A stretch of DNA of 64,000 bases from the NCBI GenBank assembly GCA_037179515.1, contig JAXCGZ010005754.1:1-64000 (forward strand). The letters run 5' to 3'. Made by a program: the position numbers and the translations under genes. Shown one piece after another: positions 13,137 through 34,115 of the stretch. The notes under the pieces are model-generated. The model saw only the letters and a program-made list of their open reading frames with translations, was not told where the DNA came from and searched no databases. The first letter of the stretch is position 1; each line of letters begins with the position of its first letter. This DNA comes from Halocaridina rubra. Taxonomy: Eukaryota > Arthropoda > Malacostraca > Decapoda > Atyidae.

Positions 13137-13600
13137 ACGCTGATAGCGGTATCGTATTTTACATGTTGCAATACTGTTAGTATTTATGTTTTCTACTATT
13201 TTTTACTGTTTTATTATTCTTAGGCTAAGAAATACATTTTTTTTATCAATAAAATCATGAAACTACTGGAAATATAAATATATATCCTAGCTCACGTAGC
13301 TGCGACCCCAATACATTGTACGCTATCGAACACAAGCAAAACGTTTAATAAGCACAACGTGAACGGCTCACACGTGAGTTAGACTGAACGAGTCTTTGTC
13401 CAAAACGCTGATAGCGGTATCGTATTTTACATGTTGCAATACTGTTAGTATTTATGTTTTTTACTATTTTTTGCTGTTTTATTATTCTTAGGCTAATAAA
13501 TAAGTTTTTTTTATCAATAAAATCATGAAACTACTGGAAATATAAATATATATGCTAGCTCACGTAGCTGCGACCCCAATACATTGTACGCTATCGAACA
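13137..13600. repeat. Direct tandem duplication inside Tigger element 1
   Basis: The block from AACGCTGATAGCGGTATCG to GTACGCTATCGAACAC occurs twice, at about 13137 and 13404 (period ~267 bp), with few differences. Related blocks recur in Tigger elements 2 and 3. Confidence 0.85.
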
Positions 13601-13647
13601 CTTTCGCATGATGCAATACAGTGAGTTATACTGTACGTACGTATATC

Positions 13648-13816
13648 ATTCAGTTATTAGTACAATGTATATTAATTTAAAATTAATTTACTTATTTGAT
13701 GATTGTACAAAATCTATTGTATTTATTCATTGTAATTTGGACCAAATATACCTTTTGTAAAGATTATACTGTACTTTTCAAAAGAGGTGGTCAATAAACG
13801 TATCTATCTATCTATC
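13648..13816 (+). mobile_element. Small retroposon with (TATC)n tail
   Basis: Inserted after GTACGTACGTATATC. It begins ATTCAGTTATTAG and ends AATAAACG followed by four TATC units. The empty version of the same target is at 22406-22430 and a second filled version is at 22766. The AATAAA plus short-repeat tail suggests a 5'-truncated non-LTR element or SINE. Confidence 0.7.
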
Positions 13817-14058
13817 TAAATTTATGTTTTTTACTATTTTTTACTGTTTTATTATTCGTAGGCTGGGAAATAATTTTTTTTTATCAATTAGATAATGAAA
13901 TATGTTTTTTTCAATAAAAAAAATGAAAATACTGAGAATTTTTTTTTTTAATATTTCAATATTTTTGCATATACCCATGAAATAAAATAATAATTTATCC
14001 AAAAAAAAACCGCGATACAGTGAGAACGCGAACCAAGAAATGTGAATAACCGGGGGAA

Positions 14059-14062
<4 letters not shown>

Positions 14063-14145
<83 letters not shown>

Positions 14146-14154
14146 ATATATATA
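14063..14154. repeat. (TA)n microsatellite between two Tigger elements
   Basis: Interrupted TA repeat filling the gap between the right end of element 1 and the left end of element 2. Confidence 0.97.
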
Positions 14155-14359
14155 CAGTAATGCCTCGTTTATCGCGGGGTTTCAGTTTAGGGACCGGCCG
14201 CAATAAGTTAATTTCCGCAAAGTAGGATCACCCTATTCAGGGGTGTGCAACCTGCGGCCCTTTCTCTTAAAAATAAATAAGCTATAGTGCTGCCCTCAGA
14301 GAGAGAGAGAGAGAGAGAGAGCGCGCCTTGAACTGAATATTCCAACAACTTTTTCTAAA

Positions 14360-14572
<213 letters not shown>

Positions 14573-14837
14573 TTCTTTTTTGTTTTCATCAACAACCCTT
14601 CCTCAATAACTGATGGTACGAGGGGTCATCGTTATCAGTAACCCCTTTTAAGATCATTGTAAACACCGAAACGATCATTATTTTTAAGGTTGGATGTGTA
14701 CACTTTTTACACTCTCTGTTATGCTTTGCAGTACAGCCGTACAGGAATTAATATAGTTCTCAGTTTATCTCAGACTCAAGTGATGAAATCAGTGTGCTTC
14801 TTTTGTTGTGGTTGATTTGTGATTACCGGTATTCTAA

Positions 14838-15127
14838 GTCTAACTCTAACTAAGTTGTTTATGTTGCAGTTTTGTGATTGGCCTTAGAAAACTTGCAAGC
14901 AAAACATTTTGAGAATTATATATTTCTGCTGAAATTTGGTACTAATTATATTGCAATCTATTACATTATTCTTAATTAAAGCCTTTAATTAAGAAAAATG
15001 TAATAGATTGCAATATAATTAATACCACATTTTCAGCAGAAATATATAATTCTCAAAATGTTTTGCTTGCAAGTTTTCTAAAGCCAATCACAAAACTGCA
15101 ACATAAACAACTTAATTAGAGTTAGTC
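14838..15127. repeat. Near-perfect palindrome upstream of the hAT transposase
   Basis: Left arm ~14838-14980 and right arm 14984-15127 are reverse complements around the loop GCC, with roughly six differences over ~140 bp. Landmarks are TTTATGTTGCAGTTTTGTG on the left and CACAAAACTGCAACATAAA on the right. It ends about 70 bp before the transposase ATG. Confidence 0.93.
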
Positions 15128-15195
15128 TTTAATTTAAAGTTAACTTTTTTGTATTATATATTTTGCTCAGCAGGAGAGATCTTATTGCACTAATA

Positions 15196-17000
15196 ATGGC
15201 TTCTACGAGTAAAAAACGCAAGATTTCAGATGAAAACCGGAGTTTTCAAGAGAAATGGACTGAACAATATTTATGCATACAATCAGGGGGGAAAGCATTG
15301 TGCCTTGTGTGCCATGAAACCATTTCTGTTTTAAAAGAATATAACATCAAAAGACACTACATCACAAAGCACAAAGAATATGAAAATATGACAGGTGAAG
15401 CACGCAAAGAAAAAATATCATTCTTGCAGAAATCTCTGAAAGGACAACAGTCAGTGTTTACAAAGAAACTTATGGAATATGATGCATCTCTCAAAACAAG
15501 CTTTTTGATTAGTCAAATCCTTGCAAAAAGACTCAAGCCCTATTCTGATGGTGAGGTAGTTAAAGAATGTTTGTGTGCAGCCTCAGACAATATGTCTCCT
15601 GACAAAAAGAAACTAGTTGAAAACATAAGCCTTTCAAGATATACTGTTGCTAGAAGAATAGACAGTCTTTCAGGGAATATTGAAAGTACAATTGCCAAGC
15701 GAGTTGGTGCTTTTTCTTCATACTCTGTTGCTCTTGATGAGAGTTGTGACACCGCAGACACTGCACAACTGGCTGTGTATATTAGGGGAGTTGACAATAA
15801 CTATAATATTACAGAGGAAATGGCTTCACTACAAAGCATGAAGGGGACCACAACAGGACAATCTAATTTTAATGAATTGGAAAAAGCATTGGCAAGGTTT
15901 GGACTGGACTACACTAATTTAGATTCCATTACAACAGATGGTGCGCCTGCGATGTCTGGTCAGAGAAATGGGGTTGTTGGATTACTGAAGACTAGAATGG
16001 GGTCTCAAACTATTGACTTCGGTTCACTTATTGTCCTGCATTGTATCATACACCAGGAAGCTTTATGTGTGAAGACAATAAACTTTCAGCATGTGACTAA
16101 TATTCTCGTGAAAGCTGTCAATTTCACTAGGTCAAGAGGTCTAAATCACCGCGAGTTTCAGCAGTTAATGGCAGACATTGATGCAGAGTACAGTGATGTG
16201 AAGTATTTTTGTGAGGTAAGGTGGCTAAGCAAAGCAGGAATGTTGAAGAGAGCATATGACCTTTTGGAAGAAATTGCGCTGTTCTTAGATACGAAAGGTA
16301 ATGCTATCCCTGAATTGAGAGATAAGGAATGGAGATGTGATTTAGCATTTTTAGTAGATATAACTGATCATCTTAGTGCACTGAAGTTAGACTTCAAGGA
16401 AAAGATCAACTAATAAATGAGATGTTCTCTCTGATCAAAGGCTTCCAGATAAAATTGCGTCTGTGGGAGTCACAAATCAGAAACCAAAACCCAGCCCACT
16501 TTCCTACACTGAAAAACCATGACACTAGCAACCCTCAGTATCAGAAGTATGGTGACAAATTGGCAGTCTTACGAGAGGAATTTTCTGAAAGATTTGGTGA
16601 CCTCAAGAAACATTTACAAGCCATTGAAGTCTTTGCTTCTCCTCTTTCTGTGGATGTGACAGCAATGCCCGAGGACATACAGATGGAAATAATTGAACTA
16701 CAGTGCATTGATGAACTAAGAAAGAAGTTTGATGATAGTTCAGTATACCAGTTTTATAAGAAGCATGTATCAGTAACAGTGTATCCAAAACACACTGCTC
16801 ATGCAAGGAAAATGATGGCAGTGTTTGGTAGCACATATGCATGTGAGCAGCTTTTTTCAAAAATGAATCTAGTTAAAAACAAGCATAGGTCTTTACTTAC
16901 TGATGAACATTTGGAATGTACCCTGCATGTAGCCACATCATCCATACAGCCTGATATTGATGAGTTGGTGTCCCAAATGCAACATCAACCATCTCACTAG
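15196..17000 (+). pseudogene. hAT transposase, BED finger type, with one frameshift
   Basis: Start ATG at 15196 (MASTSKKRKIS) is preferred; an in-frame TTG upstream extends the frame to 15163. Order: BED-like zinc finger (CLVCHE ... IKRHYITKHKEY), then the RNase-H-like catalytic core with VALDESCDT and TTDGAPAMSG (two acidic positions) and CEVRWLSK, then the C-terminal hAT dimerisation region (MAVFGSTYACEQLFSKM, LTDEHLECTLHVA). Frame 1 stops at 16411 after KEKIN. The right sequence, QGKDQLINEMFSLIKG, continues in another frame from about 16394, so one base was probably lost near 16392. The second part ends at 17000 (HQPSH). It is similar to the transposase family behind vertebrate GTF2IRD2, ZBED5 and SCAND3. 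One frameshift makes this copy recent but inactive. Confidence 0.92.
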
Positions 17001-17366
17001 GGTAGCCTTTCATTTGCTCATTAATGATTAGGAAAATGTCTGTGTTTGATAATTCTTATGTTAATGATCCCAGTTAACCAATGATAAGTAATTATTTATG
17101 TTTGTACATTATAATAATAAGGTACGGTAGCCTTTCATTTGCTCATTTATAGTAAGGAAAATACTTTTGTTTCAGACAATTCTTATTTTTGTGATCCCAA
17201 TTTAAATAAAATCAGTAACAAACTAATTATCTATCTTTATTAGTATAATCTCACATAATATGTCTTCGATCGTGGTAAATAGCATGAAATAGTAAGGTTA
17301 TGTGGCCCTCCATACCAACAGAGTCGTGACTAGTGGCCCTTTGGGAAAAAAGGTTGCACACCCCTG
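17001..17366. other. hAT 3' non-coding region
   Basis: AT-rich; contains two imperfect copies of TAGCCTTTCATTTGCTCATT (17004 and 17128), then the right terminal repeat. No gene. Confidence 0.7.
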
Positions 17367-17561
17367 CCCTATATACATAAGTATTTTACATTTATTTTTT
17401 CCTTTACTGTATAAACCCTCCCTGCTCTGTAAAAACCACCCTTTAATTTATTAATAACATCGTGCAAGCATAAATTTATATGAAAGTGATAGGTAAACTT
17501 ACCATGAATGAGGTGATAATGACGTGACATGCTCATATACATAGCTATTTTATATTTATTT

Positions 17562-19475
17562 TTACCTTTGCTGTATAAACACTCCCTGCCATGTTAAAAA
17601 ACCACCCTTTACTTTATAAATAACAGCATGCAAGCATAAATTTATATGAACGTGATAGGTAAACTTACCGTGAAGGAGGTGGTGATGACGTGTATAGACT
17701 CCAGAGGAAATTATTCCATAGCTAATGACAGCTTTACGGCTGCTTTTTGCGAGAGCAGAACATGGTAATGGGGAGTTTTTGTCGCTGTTTCTTATTTTAC
17801 AAGGAATCGTAGCATCGTCGAGAAGATTGCAGAAGGTCACCGAACGAACCATATTATTGTCATGTTCTTGCGAGAGTTGTTGGATTGCTTTCACATATTC
17901 ATACATGGCTGCCAGACATTCGAGTGTAAGGCCAGGTTCTTCGATTTCTATTTCTTCGTGCGTTTCCTCTGGTTGTTGTTCTTCCTCTTCTTCGCTCGCT
18001 GATTTTGTCATTTCCTCCAAGTCTTTATCAGTCAAAGGCTGCAAGTGACAGTTGATCAGTTCATTCACGTCTTCGTGAGTCATATCTTTAAAGCCTTCTC
18101 CTCCTAGCAGTGCAGCCAACTTCACAGCTTTCGCAACTGCCGAGTTATAGACTTCGTCAGGAGCAAATCCCTTGTAGTCGTAGATGACTTTGGGCCACAA
18201 TATCTCCCAGCTGGCATTGATTATGGCCGGCTTCATCTCATTGATTGCATTCTGAATATTTTAAAGGCATGTAGCAATCGTGTAGGTACGCCAGGAAGTC
18301 TTCATTGAGAATTCTTTTTCCGAATCCGTGGATTCACTCTGCTTCGCCAGGGCATTTCGTGTGTAGAGAGCCTTGAACGCACGAATAACGCCTTGATCCA
18401 TAGCCTGAATTAGTGATGTCGTATATGGTTGCAGGAACTCTACTTGAACACTCTCATATTCGAGAGTAGTTGCATGGCCACCAGCATTATCCATCAAAAG
18501 AAGGACTTTAAATTCAAGGCCTTTTTCCGCAAGATAAATTTTGACCTTAGGGATAAAGCATTAGTGAAATCAGTCCAGTGTGAGGCTTTTCGTGATCCAG
18601 GCCTTAGGGTTATGCATCCAATACGCTTTCAGCAGATTCTTATTTTTATTCTTCAAAGCCCTAAGGTTCTTTGACTTGTAGATAAGCCCAGGCTTTAACA
18701 TGAAACCCGCACCATTCCTGCACATGATGAGGGTAACGCAATGTTTGTGCGCTTTAAATCCCGGGGCTTTAGCTTCTTCCTTGAAGAGAAAAGTCCGAGA
18801 CGGCATTCTCTTCCAAAATAACCCAGTCTCATCCATGTTAAACATTTGCTCAGGAGCATATTTTCTTTAAATCGTTGTTCACATAATCTTCAGCTGTAGC
18901 TGTATCTGCAGAGGCAGCTTCGCCATAAACCGAAACGCTCTTTAGGCTTAGTGTTTTTGAAACTTGGCGAACCATCCCTTGCTTGCCCGGAATGATTGTT
19001 TCCTCGGTGGAGAATCGCTGGAGGGTCCTGGTTGTGGGTCGTCGATATCTTCTTCTCTCTCCTCCTCTCCACGGTCGCCACTGTCGTCGTCGGGTTCGTT
19101 TGCAACGAATGTATCGTACAGCATCTTCGCCTTTGTATGATATTGGTGTCTATGCTGATGTTCTTTCTGCAATCAGCAATCCACAGGGCCAAAGCAGATT
19201 CTATCCACACTATTATCTTATTGCTGGGTGTTACAACCCTCTTCACTAGTTTACTAAATGAATTAGTCACTGTTTTCCTGATATTTGCCTCGTCCTTTTT
19301 GATGTAGCGAACAGTAGATTTGTTGAGGCCAGAATTGCGGCCGACATCCGCAAACCTTCTTTCTTTTTTCATCATATCTAACAGTTTTACCTTATCTGTT
19401 ATGGTTAACATCTTCCTTTGTCACTTAGGCTCACTACCAGAAGCCTTAGAAGATGAAGGACGCTTGGGAGGCATT
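17562..19475 (-). pseudogene. Tigger/jerky-type DDE transposase, decayed
   Basis: Read on the minus strand from an ATG near 19475: MPPKRPSSSKASGSEPK, an in-frame TGA, then KMLTITDKVKLLDMM and the pogo helix-turn-helix (GLNKSTVRYIKKDE). Further frameshifts break the second DNA-binding region. The DDE part is legible in pieces: FNMDETGLFWKRMPSRTF (first Asp, ~18820), LLLMDNAGGHA (second Asp, ~18490) and QAMDQGVIRAFKALY (third Asp, ~18390). An acidic C-terminal tail with EEEEEQQPEE follows. All three catalytic Asp are kept but the reading frame is lost in several places. Confidence 0.85.
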
Positions 19476-19550
19476 GCAAAGGTTGAAATACGTGAGTAAA
19501 AAAAATCACAAGCACAACGTATTAAGAAGCACAACGTGAACGGCGCATGT

Positions 19551-19609
19551 GTGATTACCTAATTGTGTTTACGGGAAAGAGCCCAAAGCTCGTATCTTCC
19601 CGTCTCCTG
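19551..19609 (-). mobile_element. 59-bp 'dead on arrival' LINE family A insertion
   Basis: GTGATTACCTAATTGTGTTT then the 3' UTR stem-loop to CGTCTCCTG is the reverse complement of the last ~59 bp of LINE family A. It interrupts sequence that is continuous in the related Tigger elements (compare 13080 and 22130). It marks the 3' terminus of the LINE as GGTAATCAC. Confidence 0.85.
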
Positions 19610-20454
19610 AACGAGTGAGGCGAGACAATGGAAGATGGTGGGAGAACCAAGCTTCAATCAAAAACCCAATCAGACCCCATGATACAGAACATACAGAAAA
19701 ACAGTTATGTGATTCTTCGTCTCCCACCCTTTCAGCCAGTAGCATCCCATGAACTATCTCACGTAGGTGCGATCCTTTGCGTTTTCCAAGACGCCAATAC
19801 AGTGTACGCTATCGTACAGTATTTCACATGGTGCAATACTATGAGTTATATGTATAAATTTATGTTTTTTACTGTTTTATTACTCTTCAGCTAGGAAATA
19901 CTTTTTTTATCAATAAAATAATGAAAATACTGGAAATTTCAATATGTACTAGCTCACGTAGGTGCGACCCTTTTCGTTTTCCGAAACGCTGATACCGGTA
20001 TCATATTTTACATGGTGCAATACTCTGAGTATCTATGTTTTTACTATTTTTTACTGTTTAATTATTCTTAGGCTAAGAAATAAATTTTTTTATCAATAAA
20101 ATAATGAAAGTACCGGAAATTTTAATATATGCTAACTCACGTAGGTGCCACCCTTTGTGTTTTCCGAAACGCCAGTACCGGTATTGTACTCTCTGTGGTG
20201 CAGAGTTACACGATTAAATTAATGTTTTTTTTTACTATTTCTTACTGTTTTATTATTCTTAGGCTGGCAAATACATTTTTTTATCAGTAAAATAATGAAG
20301 AAAAAAATTTCAATAAAATAATGAAAATACTGAAAATTTTAATTTTTTAATATTTTAATATTCTCGCATATACCCAGAAAAGAAAAAAAAAAACACCAGA
20401 AAAAACTGCGATGCACTGAATTCGCGATAGGTGAACCACGATATAGTGAGGGGT

Positions 20455-20458
<4 letters not shown>

Positions 20459-20549
<91 letters not shown>
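20459..20549. repeat. (TA)n microsatellite
   Basis: TA repeat with a single AAAT break, between Tigger element 2 and the pogo-like element at 20550. Confidence 0.97.
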
Positions 20550-20551
<2 letters not shown>

Positions 20552-21486
20552 GTATATTTCGGTGTATAAGCCGATGTTTTAGCCCCCCAAAAATCAGCCC
20601 AAAATTGAGGGTCGACTTATATAACAATCACAAAAAGCAAACCTTGAAATCTTGTGACATATTGGTGCAGGAAATCAGGCCTAACCTTAGGCTAATACCG
20701 ACGACAGCCTCGGTGCGGTAACTATCGATGTAAATACATGTAGCTACTAATGTAAATCCTTGTATTTTAATCAATTCACATTCTGATTCGACACTAATAA
20801 TGTAATAGAGCTACCATTACCTTAAAATTCCACAAAATGCTATTAATCAAAGGAAAAAGACCATAACAATGTAAACATCATGCAGCCATTTGTAAAATTT
20901 CCGATCAGCTGATCGCTGACGAAACAAAACAATTTACGGTATAAGTGCGTTCACACCAACCCTTTTTTGACCACAAAAATGTTAAATAACAACATCTAGG
21001 ATAACATCAGATCTTTATTTCTCACTAAAATAAATTACAATAAAAAGTATGCAATATGTTTTATTCATTTAAAAACCTTCAAAATTGCTACAATCATCAT
21101 CATCTGATGCAAAAAGTTCATCAAATAAATCGTCATTTACAGTTTCATCGTAAGGGTCCCAGTCAGAATCTGGTAAGTCAACTTCGGCTTCGTCTTCATC
21201 TTCACTCTCATACAGCAGATCATCCTCGGTGCCATCCATTGCATTAGAGATACCGCATTTTTTGAATGACTTTACTATGCTTTCTGTTTTCACATTACCC
21301 CAAGACTTTATCAGAAACTCACACAAAACATTTTACACTGCTGCTTAGGCTAGCCGATAATTTACAGTAGGCGAGTTCTGTATTGTAGAGGTCGACCTAT
21401 ACCTCAGATATTAGCAAAAATCATAAAAAATTACTCTCATTTTTGGGTCGACTTATCTGTAGGCCGACTTATACACCGAAATATAC

Positions 21487-21488
<2 letters not shown>
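20550..21488 (-). mobile_element. Second pogo-like element with perfect terminal repeats
   Basis: The two ends are reverse complements over 21 bp (left begins CCGTATATTTCGGTGTATAA), followed by imperfect subterminal GGGTCGACTTAT repeats. It abuts (TA)n on the left and Tigger element 3 on the right. About 940 bp, internally deleted. Confidence 0.8.
21069..21326 (-). pseudogene. C-terminal end of a pogo/Tigger transposase
   Basis: 85 residues reading MCEFLIKSWGNVKTE, SIVKSFKKCGISNAMDGTED, then an acidic tail ending DDCSNFEGF. The FKKCGISNA-DGTED pattern is typical of the C-terminus of pogo-family transposases. The catalytic domain is absent. Confidence 0.7.
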
Positions 21489-23830
<2,342 letters not shown>

Positions 23831-23953
23831 TCTAGTGTTCAATCGTCACCCTTTTCAAAGACATCACGCACGTTAAGAATCTTACTGGTGTGAACGAGTC
23901 GTGAATGTTTGTTGTAGTAATGTTTCTAATATTTTTTTTTATTTTTCCTGCAG

Positions 23954-31240
<7,287 letters not shown>

Positions 31241-33559
31241 AGAAAGAATCTCGTAAATTTGGCACATTCTGACCATAGAGTTTATGATGCAGTTGACGAG
31301 ATATAGATTATATAATTATATATACAAAATTATATGAAGCTCTTACGACTGAGTACGTTTGCAGGATAGATTTAACACATCTTTTTTTATTCGTGGACTC
31401 GTTCATTTGATATTTTTGCATTCCTATATAGGTATATTGTTGGTTAGTATCTCTTACTACTATAATTTTGTATTTCCCAAAAATTTATGTTAAACTGACT
31501 GGTTAATTTTAACAATTGAGAGCTTTACAGAGGTATGTCGATACCTCCTGTAAATGGTTCGCTGAAAAATTTATCCTTTAATTACCAAGATATTGAGAAA
31601 AAATATTTTTTATCTTTATATTTCCGTCGCATTTGTTTGTACCATAAAAACGCCTTTTGGATCAGGTAAAAATTAGTGACCCCAGTACATCGTATATTGT
31701 TAGGTCAGGTTAGATTGCTGCCTAAACTAACTCAAACTAACCTAACCTAGCAGTTTACAGAGTTATTTAATGCATTAGGGGTTACTGATCTTTACCTGAT
31801 CCCCCATCATGTTATGGTTCAGCAGTACTATTAATTAAAAAAAAGTGTTCATTCTAAACCTTGTGCCATTCATACGTTCATATACTTTGGTTACGTTATC
31901 GCTAATGTTTTCACGCATTTTCACATTTCATCATGTGTAATCAGTTTCCAGATAAGGGGAAAATACCATAGGCAGTTGTGACCATTCCTTTTACTACTAC
32001 TACTGTTGTGAAGCAAATTTTTTTGTTAGAATTAGTTGTACCACTGTTGAGAATATTGGTATGTACTGCTATCTTGTAATGGGAAGTGGCTGTGTCAAAG
32101 CATATACATTCACCATAAGCCAAGCATAGCTCGTTCACTCCTCTTGGCAACCCTTTATTCCAAAGGAGCTAATAGGAGTGATCAAGGTAAATGAGCTTCT
32201 GGTGAATGTGTGCTTTGACTTTGCCAACTCCCTTCCAAGGGTGATTTCAGTTAAAGAATATGCATACATACACAAATTGCAACTTCGAAAATGTGCTTTG
32301 AGTGGTTTAGAGTCACTCATGTATCATGTGGCATTGAGAATACCTTAGTCTCTTATTGAATATTTTTTCTTGCTAACCGAATCTAACCCAACTTAACCCA
32401 AGCTAAACTAATCTAACTTAAGAATGGACAGAATATGATGGAGCTATACTGATTCCCTCATGTTATTTACTTGCAGCCATTCTGTTGGCTTCTGCAGGAT
32501 GTGACTTTGTGTAAAAAAAAAAATGGGAGGTTGTATTGTCCTTATGTAGGACGAACAATTGCACTCTATTCCACTTGATGCTATGTTCTTCTTTTTCTTC
32601 TTGGTCTGTCTTAGCCATTATTCTGAAGAACTTTATTCTTTGTTTTCTCTTAGAAGAAATACTTAACGCACTTACACACAATATAGGTAACCAGAAGGTG
32701 TGCATCCATATAGCAGATAAATCAAGTATGAGAACAGTCAAGGAAATTTCTCATGATCTCTGAAAAAAAATTAAGATATGGATCTTCGCCCCAGACCCCA
32801 GAATTTTCCCAGTAAAAAGTATTCCTTGAAATACCACAAAAATCAAAGGCACTAGAATAAGTAATGACCCTTACCACGAAACTGAAGAACCCCCTGTATA
32901 AACCAACAGTAGCAGAAGGAAACAAAAAGTCTCTTGACTGAAACAGAATCTTTATTTTCCATGAAACTTCCATATGTTTCCTTGTGATGTTATACTTCCT
33001 TCTCGAGCACTTCAGCTGCAGTTGTTACTGTTTGACCACTTTTGAATAGGATAGTTCTTTATCTTATCTTGACCTTCCTTTATTCTATATTGGCCTACTA
33101 TTTGACCTTCAAGTAATCTACGTGGGGTTGACCCTCAGGGAAAAGATGATGAAGTACTCCAGTTTTGACCTTCAAAGTGGAAAACAGTATAATATCTCTC
33201 CTCACAGTGAACTTGTATAAGCAGAAAATAACCAAAAAATTTATTTATAGCACATACCTCCCTTTTCTCTGTAAGATTTCCAACTGAGAAGTTGGTGAAG
33301 GACTGCCTTAGTGATATACAGATAATTTCCATTAAACTTTTTAACTAAGAACAGAAAGGATACTGTAAAATCATCGTTGCTCAATTTATCCATTTCAGTG
33401 AATGGTGTAAATTCTTTACAGACGTAACAGAAAAATATACAAAAGTTTCAGCGAGTCCTGAAATGATCAAAGCCACTGTTAGGCAGTTGGCCGATTCCAA
33501 CCATGCACATTCAGGTGTTATCTGCTGGTCGTGGATTGGTTGGTGCAACGACTATATCT
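31241..33559 (+). other. 3' flank / possible 3' UTR of TFCP2-like gene
   Basis: AT-rich and without a recognisable gene. The 3' UTR end cannot be fixed. It contains MITE M1 (31659-31802) and a degenerate dispersed repeat at 32080-32260 (related pieces at 30434, 49680 and 58900: a CCCTTNTAAGGGG-like core next to GTCAAAGCA). Confidence 0.5.
31659..31802. mobile_element. MITE family M1, copy 2
   Basis: GGATCAGGTAAAAATTAGTG at the left and its inverted relative ACTGATCTTTACCTGATCC at the right. The interior has AACCTAACC. Shorter than the copy at 27221. Confidence 0.75.
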
Positions 33560-33790
33560 TTCTTTCCACTTCCAGGCTCAGAAGCTATTCCTTCTTCTTT
33601 CTTCCCTAACTCTTGTGACCTTTTATCTTTCCTAAAACAGATCTATCTTCATCTCTCAGCCTGATTCTGCCATATTTCTAGGTTTTCATAACTTTGACTA
33701 CTCTTTTAGCCAGTCTTTTTATTGTTTATCATTCTCTTATTCCTGCCTTGTCCTCTAGCTGCTACTTTTTTTTTCTGTTTTGGAGATATC
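33560..33790 (+). mobile_element. LINE family B 3' fragment
   Basis: TTCTTCCCTAACTCTTGTGA and AACAGATCTATCTTCATCTC align with the LINE family B end at 58335-58400. Very degenerate; no open frame. Confidence 0.5.
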
Positions 33791-33879
33791 ACTCTTTGCG
33801 GACCCTAATAGTGGTTATACAAAAAGAATGTGTGTACTGTTCTGTGTCATATATTCCCCATTAATAGGGGTGGATTCTT

Positions 33880-34115
33880 TGAAGTTGGAGCAGAGGGATT
33901 AAGACTGATGCCTTTCCTAACATTCTGTGGTTGGCTTGAACCCATGCAAGGAGATTAACGCTGGATGCCCTTCCTAATGTCATGTGGTTGGCTTGAACCC
34001 GTGCAGGGGGATTAACACTGGATGCCCTTCCTAACGTCCTGCGATAGGCTTGAACCCACGTCAGTCACCTTCCAACTCGTACGCTGTACCAATGAGCCAC
34101 TGTGGCCCCTACAGT
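33880..34115 (-). mobile_element. tRNA-derived SINE family S4 with threefold tandem core
   Basis: Minus-strand head GCCACAGTGGCTCATTGGTA (box A) and GGGTTCAAGCC (box B). The ~60-bp segment (plus strand GGATTAACACTGGATGCC ... GGCTTGAACCC) is present three times in tandem, so box B is triplicated. A decayed relative lies at 34845-34925. Confidence 0.6.

Larger units (their letters stand above)
12587..14062. mobile_element. Non-autonomous Tigger/pogo-type element 1
   Basis: Left end CAGTGTTACCTCCCTTATC and right end ...AACCGGGGGAACACT form imperfect terminal inverted repeats of Tigger type, and both ends abut (TA)n. Internally, minus-strand 12888-13012 still encodes a decayed transposase N-terminus (M-P-[LP]-[KN]-[HR]-P ... 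KMLTIVDKVKLLDM), the pogo-type DNA-binding region. The DDE domain is deleted, so the copy depends on a relative such as element 2. Confidence 0.8.

Noticed and set aside
17725..18048. Plus-strand ORFs across 17725-19307
   Set aside because: Opposite-strand shadows of the decayed Tigger transposase.
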